From: a virus
Direction: 5' to 3' (one strand)
DNA length: 29,586 nucleotides
IMG/VR virus record: IMGVR_UViG_3300037520_000460
Location: 1 to 29,586 of that record
A model generated the notes under the pieces. The model was not told where the DNA came from, did no database searches, and saw nothing but the letters and a program-made list of their open reading frames with translations. Below are positions 12,617-21,058 of this stretch, one piece after another (position 1 is the first letter of the stretch; the number at the start of each line of letters is the position of its first letter). Both the position numbers and the translations under genes were made by a program.

Positions 12617-12776
12617 GTTCGTCACGTCACTCGTCGTCGCGATCCTCGTTTGGATCGAGAAGCGATTCGACAAAGGAAAGAAGGCAACCGATGGTCAAGA
12701 AGATCCTGACTCTCTCTCTCGTGCAGGGAAGCGTATTTCTGACGGCCTGCGGCCCAAGGACGGTACTCGTCCGTGA
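12609..12776 (+). CDS. Putative inner spanin (i-spanin-like), overlapping the lipoprotein gene
   Basis: 55 aa, ATG 12609. Residues 3-16 form a short hydrophobic anchor (EFVTSLVVAILVWIE), followed by a highly charged polar tail. Its last 86 bases overlap, in another frame, the lipoprotein gene that starts at 12691. An anchored protein whose gene overlaps a lipoprotein gene out of frame is the Rz/Rz1 arrangement. It is short for an i-spanin and lacks a strong coiled coil, so the call is tentative. Alternatively the frame may end earlier in function and only the anchor matters. Confidence 0.45.
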   Translation: MLEFVTSLVVAILVWIEKRFDKGKKATDGQEDPDSLSRAGKRISDGLRPKDGTRP

Positions 12777-12915
12777 GTCGTCTCCGATCCGAATCGGGCC
12801 GGATGTGAAAGGACACGTCTACATTCGCGAGAATGGCGAGTGGACACTCTCCGCGAATCGCGTCGAGATTCCTGAAGGCTACTATCTCGTTCCTCCTTCA
12901 TATGTCGACGAATAA
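12691..12915 (+). CDS. Lipoprotein, outer-spanin-like
   Basis: 74 aa, ATG 12691 with AAAGGAAAGAAGG just upstream. A lipoprotein signal peptide (MVKKILTLSLVQGSVFLTAC) has lipobox LTAC with Cys at residue 20. The mature part is 55 residues and beta-like (GHVYIRENGEWTL, RVEIPEGYYLVPPS). Similar small lipoproteins with a V-x-x-x-S/E-P-I-R-I opening and an I-P-E-G-Y/W-Y close are common in phage lysis blocks. With the overlapping anchored protein it may disrupt the outer membrane. This implies a diderm host. Confidence 0.65.
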   Translation: MVKKILTLSLVQGSVFLTACGPRTVLVRESSPIRIGPDVKGHVYIRENGEWTLSANRVEIPEGYYLVPPSYVDE

Positions 12916-13156
12916 AGCCAAGTCGCGCATTCAGCCTCCGCTCTCGATCGAGGGCGAGATGAATGTCCCGTGGCTGACGACGGGCCAAGTCGCTGCACGT
13001 CTCGGAGTTTCGATGAGAACCGTCTCGAAGTGGATCGACAACGGAATTCTTCGAGGGATTCGAATCCCGTTCTCAAAGGATCGCCGAGTTCATCCGCAGG
13101 CACTTGTCGAGTTTGAGAAGTTGCACGGATTCGATCGAGCGCGAGGCAAGAAATGA
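12902..13156 (+). CDS. Excisionase/MerR-type HTH DNA-binding protein
   Basis: 84 aa. ATG 12902 overlaps the lipoprotein end by 14 bases and is preferred to longer upstream starts. Residues ~22-70 form a winged HTH of the HTH_17/excisionase kind: WLTTGQVAARLGVSMRTVSK, then IDNGILRGIRIPFSKDRRVH. Such proteins bind DNA as Xis-like factors or small regulators. No integrase was found, so a regulator (for late genes, or at the early palindromes) is more likely than excision. Confident fold, unknown target. Confidence 0.75.
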   Translation: MSTNKAKSRIQPPLSIEGEMNVPWLTTGQVAARLGVSMRTVSKWIDNGILRGIRIPFSKDRRVHPQALVEFEKLHGFDRARGKK

Positions 13157-13854
13157 ATCGACTCATCCCGATCGAGCCAGACTATGACGATCCTCGCGCG
13201 TTCATCGTGCAGGCTTCAGATATGGCCATCGTCTCGCCGTTCGCGTCCGCGACTTCTGGAACCGGGGCCACCGTCGCTTTCACTTCCGTCCTTGGCGCGA
13301 TCGGCGCAGTATCCGGCAGATACGGAATCGCATCGCTCGCGACAGGAACAACGACGACGGGACGCGCACAGATCCAGACTCCGCTCGTCGACCAGATCCT
13401 ATTTGGATACGGTCGGCTCTCGATGTCCGCGATGATCCTCACGCCTTCCTCTCTCTCGGATGGCACGAATCGATACGGCCTCAAGATCGGATTCGGCAAT
13501 CAGACGACGCTCATCACGGAAGCCTGCGGAGGAGTGTTTCGATATCGAGACAACATCAACTCCGGCAAGTGGCAAGTGAACGTCGTCGACAGCGCGTCGA
13601 CATTGACGCAGGTCGATACGGGTATCACAGTCGCCGCGTCGACTTGGTATCGACTTGAGATCATCATCAATCCAGATGCCTCGATCTCCGAGTTCTTCAT
13701 CGACGGCGTGAGAGTCGCAACCGTGACCGCGAATCTTCAGAGCGGAACATCGATCACCGCAGGCCTACTCGCGATGATCATCAAAGCACTTGGAACGACA
13801 TCGAGAACTTTCTACATCGACAACCTCGAATTCAGACAGGAAGTGAATCGATGA
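13153..13854 (+). CDS. Virion appendage protein with lectin-like (LamG/concanavalin) fold
   Basis: 233 aa, ATG 13153 (ATGA). Beta-rich with the alternation expected of a jelly-roll: FGYGRLSMSAMIL, a Y-G-L-K-I-G-F strand, then TWYRLEIIINPDASISEFFI and the D-G-V-R-V-A-T-V-T strand, closing with FYIDNLEFR. The sequence W-Y-R-L-E-I...F-F-I-D-G...F-Y-I-D-N-L-E is typical of LamG/concanavalin-like domains in phage structural proteins. It may bind host glycans or decorate the virion. Next gene coupled (ATGA 13851). Confidence 0.6.
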   Translation: MNRLIPIEPDYDDPRAFIVQASDMAIVSPFASATSGTGATVAFTSVLGAIGAVSGRYGIASLATGTTTTGRAQIQTPLVDQILFGYGRLSMSAMILTPSSLSDGTNRYGLKIGFGNQTTLITEACGGVFRYRDNINSGKWQVNVVDSASTLTQVDTGITVAASTWYRLEIIINPDASISEFFIDGVRVATVTANLQSGTSITAGLLAMIIKALGTTSRTFYIDNLEFRQEVNR

Positions 13855-14210
13855 ACTTCGCGCAACTGGATTCTCGAAACGTGGTCATCTCTCTCGTCGT
13901 CGCCGATCAAAGGCCGGACGGATGCGTTCCGAACGATGGCTCGGCGCAAGTCGGCCTCATCTATGATCTCGGCACGTTTCGATATCCTCGATGGACGGCC
14001 TTCGAGTTCATTCAGCGATTCACCGAGTCGGAACTTGAGATAGTTCGAGGCCGCGCTGTTTCCGATCCGATCGTCTGGCGATTCTTAACCTTCGCGCAAG
14101 CAGCGCAGGAGATCGACGCAGGCGACTCGATGACGATCGCAGGCATGGATTATCTCGTCGCAGTCTCGATCTTGACGCAGGCTCGACGAGATGCGATCCT
14201 CGCCGCATAA
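13851..14210 (+). CDS. Small virion/fibre-associated protein
   Basis: 119 aa, ATG 13851. The first half is beta-like (VVISLVVADQ); the second contains RYPRWTAFEFIQRFTESELE and a helix to the end. A segment T-A-F-E-F-x-Q-R-F-T-x-x-E-L is familiar from small phage proteins encoded next to fibre genes; function not established. Followed by a 10-base gap with AAAGGAG for the methyltransferase gene. Confidence 0.6.
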   Translation: MNFAQLDSRNVVISLVVADQRPDGCVPNDGSAQVGLIYDLGTFRYPRWTAFEFIQRFTESELEIVRGRAVSDPIVWRFLTFAQAAQEIDAGDSMTIAGMDYLVAVSILTQARRDAILAA

Positions 14211-14220
14211 AGGAGACATC

Positions 14221-14898
14221 ATGGAGCAAGAAGAAGGAACGGAACTGCGAAACTTCTCGCAGGCAGGGCAGGATGTGTTTGTCTCGCTCACGCTCGATCG
14301 CAAGCAAGGCGGACTCTTCGTCGACCTCGGCGCAGGACATCCGCAGAACTACTCGAACACATTCGGCCTTGAGAAGTACGCCGGATGGCGCGGCATCCTT
14401 GCCGACATCGAGACAGTCGAGCAGTTGAAGGCCGAACGCGATGCGCGGAATCTCTTCTACGGAAACGCGCTTGATCCGAAACTGATGGAAGACATCCTCA
14501 CGCTCGCGGATGCGAATGAAGGGACGCTCGACTATCTCTCGCTTGATCTTGAACCGCCAGAGTCGACGCTCGCCGCGCTATACGGCCTTCCGCTCGATCA
14601 GATGACATTCGCGATCGCGACCGTCGAGCATGATCTCTATCGCGGGAAAGAATCGATTAAGTTCGCGATGGAAGGCATCTTGCAAGGCTACGGATATCGC
14701 CGAGTCGCCGAGAACGTGCGAATGATCGCGAAGAACGAGAGCGGATATCTCCTCGTTCCGGTTGAAGACTGGTGGGTTCATCCTTCACTCGTCGACGTGC
14801 ATCGCGCGAGCGAAATCGCGGCAGACGTGCGCCGCGAGCAGGAGATCCGCCTGCTTGAGATCATCGAGCGATTGAATGCGGAGGAAGCGAATGGGTAG
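14221..14898 (+). CDS. FkbM-family SAM methyltransferase
   Basis: 235 aa. ATG 14221 is preceded by AAAGGAGACATC; the in-frame ATG 14191 lies inside the previous gene. FSQAGQDVFVSLTLDRK opens the fold. SAM motif I is GLFVDLGAGHP (residues ~37-47), followed by NTFGLEKYAGWRGILADIE, with the acidic residue that binds the SAM ribose, and LDYLSLDLEPPE as motif IV-like. These are hallmarks of FkbM O-methyltransferases, which modify sugars or small molecules. With the glycosyltransferase fusion at 23428 it suggests glycan modification of virion or host surface. The C-terminal 40 residues are a charged helix. Confidence 0.8.
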   Translation: MEQEEGTELRNFSQAGQDVFVSLTLDRKQGGLFVDLGAGHPQNYSNTFGLEKYAGWRGILADIETVEQLKAERDARNLFYGNALDPKLMEDILTLADANEGTLDYLSLDLEPPESTLAALYGLPLDQMTFAIATVEHDLYRGKESIKFAMEGILQGYGYRRVAENVRMIAKNESGYLLVPVEDWWVHPSLVDVHRASEIAADVRREQEIRLLEIIERLNAEEANG

Positions 14899-15226
14899 GC
14901 CTCGCGCACAAATCGACTTCAAACTTGTTCAATCTCTCGCCTCGATCGGATGCACTCATGCCGAGATCGCGACGATCTGCGGAGTTGCAGAACCGACGAT
15001 TCGTCGCCGATGCCGAACCGAGATCAACAAGGGATACGATGAGATGAGGATGAGCCTTCGCCGTTGGCAGTATGAGAAGGCGAAGGAAGGCAACGTCGCG
15101 ATGCTGATTTGGCTCGGCAAGCAGCATCTTGGACAGCGCGAGAAGATTGATGAGACGAGGCGCGAAGAGGTCGTCACGATCGAGCCGTTCGAGGCTCCGA
15201 AGCCTCGGCTCGCGGATAGCGCGTGA
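14891..15226 (+). CDS. terS: Terminase small subunit
   Basis: 111 aa. ATG 14891 follows GGAGGAAGCGA and overlaps the methyltransferase stop by 8 bases. HTH at residues ~13-38 (QSLASIGCTHAEIATICGVA, then TIRRRC), a linker helix with LRRWQYEKAKEGNVAMLIWL and the typical end LGKQHLGQREK. The H/T-x-x-E-I-A-x-x-x-G-V and N-x-A-M-L-I-W-L-G-K-Q-x-L-G-Q patterns are characteristic of phage small terminases. It recognises the packaging site and loads the large subunit, encoded immediately downstream with overlapping stop/start. Confidence 0.8.
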   Translation: MGRPRAQIDFKLVQSLASIGCTHAEIATICGVAEPTIRRRCRTEINKGYDEMRMSLRRWQYEKAKEGNVAMLIWLGKQHLGQREKIDETRREEVVTIEPFEAPKPRLADSA

Positions 15227-16401
15227 AGATTCGCGTTCCAACTCCAGAGTCGGTTCTTCATGCTTCGCAACTCGATGTCTTCCGTCGACTGCGACGATTC
15301 AACGTGCTTGAGATCGGCCGTCGTTGGGGAAAGACGAAATTCGAAGAGTTCGTTATTCTCAACGACGCGATCCGAGGCAGGAGGACGGCATGGTTCGCGC
15401 CTTCATACAAGTACCTTGCCGAGCCAGTTCGCGATCTTGAACGCGCTCTCCTGCCGCTCATCTCAAAGCACGATCGAGTCGAGAAGCGCATCGAACTTTC
15501 AACCGGAGGCACGATCGACTTCTGGACGCTCGAAGACGCTGACGCAGGCCGAGGCCGTTTCTATGATCGAGTCGCGATCGACGAGGCCGGATTCGTCGTC
15601 GGCCTTCTCGACATCTGGCGAGCGGCGATTCGACCGACTCTCGCCGATCGAAAGGGAAGCGCGATCTTCGCCGGAACGCCGAAAGGTACAGGCGATTTTC
15701 ATCGTCTATTCCTCGAAGCGGAAGGAGACACGACTGGCGCATGGGCCGCGTTCCGAATCGGCTCGATGTCGAATCCGTTTCTCGATCCTGCGGAAGTCGA
15801 AGCCATGCGAGCGAGTCTGCCGAAGGCAATCGCCGATCAGGAACTTGAAGGCATTCCCGCAGAGGACGGAGGCAATCCGTTCGGCCTCGATGCGATCCGC
15901 GCTTGCATCGCGCCGATGTCGACGGCAACTCCAGAGGCTTGGGGAGTCGATCTCGCGAAGAGCCAAGACTGGACGGTCGCAGTCGGCCTCGATGCTGAGG
16001 GCCGCGTCTGTCGGCTCGAACGATGGCAAGCACCGTGGAACGTCACGCGCGAGCGACTCGCGAAGATGATCGGCAATGCTCCGGCGCAGATCGATTCGAC
16101 CGGAGTCGGAGATCCGATCGTCGAAGATCTTCGCAAGGTTTGTCGAAGAACCGAAGGCTTTAAATTCACAAGCCAGAGCAAGCAGCAACTCATGGAAGGC
16201 CTACAGATCGCGATCTCGACTGCGGATATCCGCTTTCCCGATGGTTGGCTTCGGAGTGAACTTGAGTCGTTTGGCTTCCGATACTCAGGAAGGAACGTCT
16301 CCTATGAGGCGACAGTCGGACACGACGACGGCGTTTGCGCTCTCGCGCTCGCAGTCCTCGCGCGTCGAGCGCGAAGGCCTCTCATGGTGAAAGTCATCTG
16401 A
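15223..16401 (+). CDS. terL: Terminase large subunit
   Basis: 392 aa, GTG 15223 overlapping the terS stop (GTGA). ATPase: Walker A GRRWGKT (~32-38), Walker B RVAIDEAG (~118-125), coupling motif FAGTPKGTGDF (~148-158). RNase H-like nuclease: GVDLAKSQDWTV (~243-254), DSTGVGD (~289-295) and GHDDGVCALALA near residue 370, carrying the metal-binding Asp residues. It pumps DNA into the prohead and cuts it. At 392 aa it is compact for TerL but has both domains. The portal follows in the stop codon. Confidence 0.95.
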   Translation: MKIRVPTPESVLHASQLDVFRRLRRFNVLEIGRRWGKTKFEEFVILNDAIRGRRTAWFAPSYKYLAEPVRDLERALLPLISKHDRVEKRIELSTGGTIDFWTLEDADAGRGRFYDRVAIDEAGFVVGLLDIWRAAIRPTLADRKGSAIFAGTPKGTGDFHRLFLEAEGDTTGAWAAFRIGSMSNPFLDPAEVEAMRASLPKAIADQELEGIPAEDGGNPFGLDAIRACIAPMSTATPEAWGVDLAKSQDWTVAVGLDAEGRVCRLERWQAPWNVTRERLAKMIGNAPAQIDSTGVGDPIVEDLRKVCRRTEGFKFTSQSKQQLMEGLQIAISTADIRFPDGWLRSELESFGFRYSGRNVSYEATVGHDDGVCALALAVLARRARRPLMVKVI

Positions 16402-19400
16402 TGAATCTACTCGCACGAATCAAAGCGGCATTCACTCCGGAGAAGTACTTCAATTCTTCGATGACGATACTTCGCGGCGAGCCTGCGAAGCGTTCACCGT
16501 TTGACTATCGATCCGCCGTTCTCTCGTATCGATCTTGGATCTACGCGGCGGCGAATCTGAATGCCGTCGCTGTCGCGAGTCAGCCTCTTCGCTTGTACGT
16601 TCGGAATAAGAGTCAGTCGACGAAACTCTGGAACACGCGCAAGGCTTCGCGCCGCACGAAGGCATATCTCTTCGGAGATCTCGAACAGCGACCAAGTCGA
16701 TACGCGCTCACGAAGGCCGCAGAGTACGGAGACGACTTCGAGGTCGTCGACGACGCGCATCCGATCCTCCAGTTACTCTCGAAGGTCAACCCCTACCAAA
16801 ACGGATTCGATGCGACCGTCCTCCGCGTTCTGTACGGAGAGTTGACGGGCAACGCGTACGTGCATCCAGTAATCGATCAGCGTCTCGGCGTTCCGGTGCA
16901 ACTCTGGAATATGCCTTCGCAATTTGTCGAAGTCGTCCCCGGTCAGCAAGGCGAAGACTTCATCAAGGAATATCGCTACGGCGCGACCGAAGAGCAGAAG
17001 CGCGAGAACACATACGCGCCGGATGAAGTGATCCATTTCAAGCGACCGAATCCGGCGGATATGTACTACGGCATTGGGAAGGTCGAGGCCGCTTGGGGCG
17101 CGATCATGGCGAACGAAGCCATTCACGAGATGGATGTCGCGTTCTTCGCGAACAAGGCGCGTCCTGACTATCTCCTCGTCGTGAAGTCGCCTGCACACGA
17201 CGACGAACTCGAACGGCTCGAAGTCTCGATCGACGAGAAACTTCGCGGATCGAAGCGCACCGGACGCTTCCTCACGACGACGGCAGACATCGACCTCAAG
17301 CCTCTTTCTTTCCCTCCGAAGGATCTCGCAGGCCGCGAGCAGATCGTCGAAGAGATCGCCGCAGTCTTCGGCGTTCCCGTCTCGATGCTCAAGGCGAACG
17401 ATCCGAATCTCGCGAGCGCGACCGTAGGCTTCGCATCATGGAAGCAGACGACGATCTTGCCGCTGCTTCGCATGGATGAGGAGACGCTGAATCAGAATCT
17501 CCTTCCGCTCTTCAATATCGAAGGGGATGCGTTCCTCTGCTATGACAATCCAGTTTCCGAAGATGAGCGATTCGCATTCGAGAAACTCCGCTCGATGGTT
17601 GCAGGCGGGATCATGACCGCGAACGAGGCGAGAATGCGCGAAGGCCTTGAGCCAGTCGAAGATCCGATGGCCGACGCTCTTCTCGTCAACGGACAGCCTC
17701 TCGGCGGCCCTGCGCCTGTCGCGCCTCTCGGTATGGCTTCGAGTGCGCCGGACGGCCTCACGGGGCCTCTGGATGCCTCAAACGAGATCGAGGAGCCTCC
17801 GATGCTTCCGACACAGCCAGAACAGAAGGACGCGCTCTCGGATTGTGTCTCGGAGAAGATTCCGACGTTGATCGAGGAAGGCTACCCGCAAGATCAGGCA
17901 GTCGCGATCGCCTATTCGATGTGCGCCGAAGGGAAGACGCTCGACGAGATCGAGACGAAGGCAATCGGCGACATCGACACTCGTCCTCCGCAGTCGGTCG
18001 CCGACAATGCTCGCCGCGCTCTCGAAGTTCGCGCTCGCAAGCCCGAGAGCGAGCGCGGAATGACGGCAGTCGGAATCGCTCGCGCTCGCGACTTGATGAA
18101 TCGAGTTCGCCTCTCTGAAGATACGATCCGCCGCATGGCTTCGTACTTCGAGCGTCACGAAGTCGACAAGCAAGGCTCCACTTGGGACGAGCAAGGCAAG
18201 GGATGGCAGGCTTGGTACGGTTGGGGAGGCGACGACGGCTTCGCTTGGGCAAAGCGCAAGATCGAGGAGTTCGATCGAGAGCGCGAGCGCAACTCCGAGC
18301 GGAATAAGAAATGCGCCTGCGGATGCTCCTCGAAGAACGGCGGCGGCGATCCTCCTGCCAAGCCATCGGAGCGCATCAGCGGAAGCGATCGCAACGAGGA
18401 AGGCTCCGCGAGCGGATCGCGCGGCGGAATCGAGATCAGCGAATCCACAGAGAATGCTCTTCGAGCGAAGGTCGACGAACACAACGAGAAGCACGGAGAC
18501 GAGAAAGGGAAGCGCGTCGATCTCGGAATGCTGAAGGCCGTCTATCGCCGCGGCGCAGGAGCGTTCTCGACGAGCCATCGCACCGGAGTCGGTCGCGAGC
18601 AATGGGCCATTGCGCGAGTAAATGCGTTTCTGACTCTCGTTCGTCGTGGCAAGCCAGAGGATGCTGACTACACAACCGACTTCGATCTTCTGCCGGACGA
18701 CCATCCAAAGAAGAGCGATGCGAAGAAATCTGCCTGCGGTTGCGGATGCGACAGCGATCCATTCGAAGGACTCTCGATCGACGACGCTTGGACGAAGGCA
18801 CTCGAAGACATCGCAGAAGAGATCGACTGCATCGAGGGAAAGAACTGCGGTGTCGGCTCTGAAGGATTCGAGGAAGGCAACACTTGCGGAGGATCAAGCG
18901 GCGGCGGCGGATCGAGCGAATCGTCTTCGGCTCCGAAGGAATCGAAGCCTGCGAGCGACAAACCAAAGGCTCCAAAGAAGCCTCGCACGTCGAAGCCTGC
19001 GAAGGGATCTCCTCCGGCGGAAGGCATGGCAAAGCCACAGTCGCACTCGGTCGAACTCCCTGCGAAGCCTTCGCGGATCACGATTGATGTCGCAGAGAAT
19101 GCGTTCCGAGCGATGGGCTACCAGATGACAGCATGGAAGCCATCGGCGACCGGAACGACGGTCACGCTGAAGGATGACTCCGGCAAGGAATCGAAACTAC
19201 CGATCTCCGATGCGGTGAATCTCATCTATGCGAATTCGAGCGATCCGAAGGCAAACGCTGCTCCGGCAATGAAGCCAAAGAAATCTCTTCTCTCTGATCT
19301 CTGGACGAAGATGATCGAGGCCGACGAGATTGATCCGCCGCACGTTCTCACGAAGGATCTCGGCAAGGACGCGCTCAAGGAGTTCGACAAGATCACGAAG

Positions 19401-20306
19401 CGCGAGGATGAACTCGGCAAGAGCGTCGGTCGCATCTTCGATCGACAAGTCAAGGCCGTCCTCGAACGCATTGCGAAGCAGGACGCTCCGACTCAAGAAC
19501 TCGCCGCAGAAGTGCAGTCTCTTCTCGAATCGAAGAAGTGGCGCAAGGACATCGTCGACGCGCTTCGACCGTATCTCGAAGACTCGCTCGCCGCAGGGAT
19601 CATCCTCGGGAAGACGACGCTTGAAAAGATCAAGGCTCTTCCGGTGAACTTCGACAAGCACGGCGAGGATCTAAAGGCATACGCTCGAACAGAGTCGATC
19701 CGTCTCGCGAATCGCGCGGCAGACTCGACGAACCGATGGACGGCAGTCAAGTTCTCGAAGGTCATCGGAGACGGAGTCGCGAATGGCGAGACGATTCCAG
19801 AGATCGCGGAGCGCGTGAAGACGTGGGCGATCAAGGACGGAGACGCGGAACGCGCAACGACTCGCCGCGCTTTGACGATCGCTCGAACGGAAGCGCAACG
19901 CGCGAGCCGACGCGCTGAGGTCGAAGCATGGAAGGCATCTGGCGTAGTCAGCGGGAAGACGTGGCTACTCGCGCCTGATCCTTGCGAGTTCTGCGAGGCC
20001 GCGAGCGATGCGTTCTCGAAGAACGCTGTCGGCCTCGAAGACTCTTTCTACGGTGAAGGCTCGGAGATCATCGGGAAGGACGGCGGAATCATGGTCGCCG
20101 ATTATGAAGCGATCGACGGGCCTCCTTTGCATCCGAACTGCCGATGCGCTCTTCAGCCTCGGCTCGATGACGAGTTCGAAGCAGAAATGCAGCAAGCAGA
20201 GCGCGAACTCGCTGAAGCGGAAGCAGAGAATCTCCGCCAGATCATCGCGGAGAATGCAGAAGAGATTGCAGCGATTGACGCTCAAGTCGAAAGGATCATG
20301 CGATGA
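16401..20306 (+). CDS. Giant fusion: HK97-type portal + Cys-rich modules + Mu gpF-like minor head protein
   Basis: 1301 aa from ATG 16401 (overlaps the TerL stop). Residues 1-~440: HK97-family portal. ~475-512: module with Cys at both ends (DCVSEKIPTLIEEGYPQDQA, C at the close). ~525-627: GMTAVGIARARDLMNR and SYFERHEVDKQG with a Trp-rich end. ~637-650: CACGCSSKNGGGD. ~683-770: YRRGAGAFSTSHR, WAIARVNAFLTL. ~776-786: ACGCGCDSD. ~787-890: NCGVGSEGFEEGNTCGG then Ser/Pro/Lys linker. ~950-1290: Mu gpF-like minor head domain with PDPCEFCEAASD and PPLHPNCRCALQ, then an acidic coiled coil. These parts are usually separate genes. I see no frameshift or stop in the frame. Confidence 0.85.
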   Translation: MNLLARIKAAFTPEKYFNSSMTILRGEPAKRSPFDYRSAVLSYRSWIYAAANLNAVAVASQPLRLYVRNKSQSTKLWNTRKASRRTKAYLFGDLEQRPSRYALTKAAEYGDDFEVVDDAHPILQLLSKVNPYQNGFDATVLRVLYGELTGNAYVHPVIDQRLGVPVQLWNMPSQFVEVVPGQQGEDFIKEYRYGATEEQKRENTYAPDEVIHFKRPNPADMYYGIGKVEAAWGAIMANEAIHEMDVAFFANKARPDYLLVVKSPAHDDELERLEVSIDEKLRGSKRTGRFLTTTADIDLKPLSFPPKDLAGREQIVEEIAAVFGVPVSMLKANDPNLASATVGFASWKQTTILPLLRMDEETLNQNLLPLFNIEGDAFLCYDNPVSEDERFAFEKLRSMVAGGIMTANEARMREGLEPVEDPMADALLVNGQPLGGPAPVAPLGMASSAPDGLTGPLDASNEIEEPPMLPTQPEQKDALSDCVSEKIPTLIEEGYPQDQAVAIAYSMCAEGKTLDEIETKAIGDIDTRPPQSVADNARRALEVRARKPESERGMTAVGIARARDLMNRVRLSEDTIRRMASYFERHEVDKQGSTWDEQGKGWQAWYGWGGDDGFAWAKRKIEEFDRERERNSERNKKCACGCSSKNGGGDPPAKPSERISGSDRNEEGSASGSRGGIEISESTENALRAKVDEHNEKHGDEKGKRVDLGMLKAVYRRGAGAFSTSHRTGVGREQWAIARVNAFLTLVRRGKPEDADYTTDFDLLPDDHPKKSDAKKSACGCGCDSDPFEGLSIDDAWTKALEDIAEEIDCIEGKNCGVGSEGFEEGNTCGGSSGGGGSSESSSAPKESKPASDKPKAPKKPRTSKPAKGSPPAEGMAKPQSHSVELPAKPSRITIDVAENAFRAMGYQMTAWKPSATGTTVTLKDDSGKESKLPISDAVNLIYANSSDPKANAAPAMKPKKSLLSDLWTKMIEADEIDPPHVLTKDLGKDALKEFDKITKREDELGKSVGRIFDRQVKAVLERIAKQDAPTQELAAEVQSLLESKKWRKDIVDALRPYLEDSLAAGIILGKTTLEKIKALPVNFDKHGEDLKAYARTESIRLANRAADSTNRWTAVKFSKVIGDGVANGETIPEIAERVKTWAIKDGDAERATTRRALTIARTEAQRASRRAEVEAWKASGVVSGKTWLLAPDPCEFCEAASDAFSKNAVGLEDSFYGEGSEIIGKDGGIMVADYEAIDGPPLHPNCRCALQPRLDDEFEAEMQQAERELAEAEAENLRQIIAENAEEIAAIDAQVERIMR

Positions 20307-20971
20307 ACGATCTGAAGCGGAAGGCACTCGGTGCGGAACTCACTTCGACAGCGAAGGGATTCACCGCAATCATCACGGCAGAGACGCTCGATCGCGACGG
20401 CGAGGTCTTGATCCCTGCCGGAATGAACTCGAAGGAGTTCGAGCAGAATCCGACGCTCTTCTGGAATCACGACTACGCCGAGCCAGTCGGAACGACGGTC
20501 GGCCTCAAGCGTCGAGAGCGCGACATCGTTGGCGACTTCGTCTTCGCAAAGCGGCCTGACGGATACTCTGGCGATTTCTTTCCCGAGGTCGCCGCTGCTC
20601 TCGTCGGCCAAGGCATCGTCCGCGCAGTCTCGGTCGGATACGTGCCGGAGGCCGGAGGAGTGCGCCGCGCGACAGACATCGACAAGAAGAAATACGGCGA
20701 GGACGTGAAAACGATCTACTCGCGATGGAAACTGCTCGAAGTCTCGCTCGCTCCATTGCAGGCGAATCCGGAGGCACTCATCACAGCCGTGAAGAAGGGA
20801 ATCTGTTCGCCTGCTTCCGCGCGGAAATGGTTTGGCATCGAGCCTCCGAAGCGCACGGTCGTTTCGATTTCGATTCCGGCGCACTCATCTACAAAGGCGG
20901 CACGGTCGATCATGCTCTCTGAAACTGTAGAGCGCGAAATTGCTCGCGCTCGCGGTCGGCTCTGGCTCTGA
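20303..20971 (+). CDS. HK97-family prohead protease
   Basis: 222 aa, ATG 20303 (ATGA). Typical order: TLDRDGEVLIPAGM, catalytic His in FWNHDYAEPVG (~residue 52), catalytic Ser in AVSVGYVPE (~112), and WKLLEVSLAPLQANPEAL (~145-162). It is the herpesvirus-like assemblin fold that cleaves the capsid N-terminal delta domain. The C-terminal 40 residues are a basic extension. It sits between the portal fusion and the capsid gene, as in HK97. Confidence 0.9.
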   Translation: MNDLKRKALGAELTSTAKGFTAIITAETLDRDGEVLIPAGMNSKEFEQNPTLFWNHDYAEPVGTTVGLKRRERDIVGDFVFAKRPDGYSGDFFPEVAAALVGQGIVRAVSVGYVPEAGGVRRATDIDKKKYGEDVKTIYSRWKLLEVSLAPLQANPEALITAVKKGICSPASARKWFGIEPPKRTVVSISIPAHSSTKAARSIMLSETVEREIARARGRLWL

Positions 20972-21058
20972 CGTTCGGCAACGCTCACAGCACTTCGCTT
21001 GAAACGCGGCCTCGCTCGGAAGAGAAGAGTTGTTTCTTTGAATTCGAAAGGTACAGAC
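20972..21058 (+). promoter_or_regulatory. Capsid gene leader
   Basis: Eighty-seven non-coding bases before the major capsid ATG at 21059. They contain a weak GAATTC-centred inverted repeat (CTTTGAATTCGAAAG, about 21036-21050) and GAAAGG close to the start. No clear promoter found, although strong expression of the capsid gene would be expected. Confidence 0.35.

Noticed and set aside
12902-13156. True excisionase, implying a temperate phage
   Set aside because: The HTH fold fits Xis, but without an integrase or attachment site this type is more often a plain regulator.
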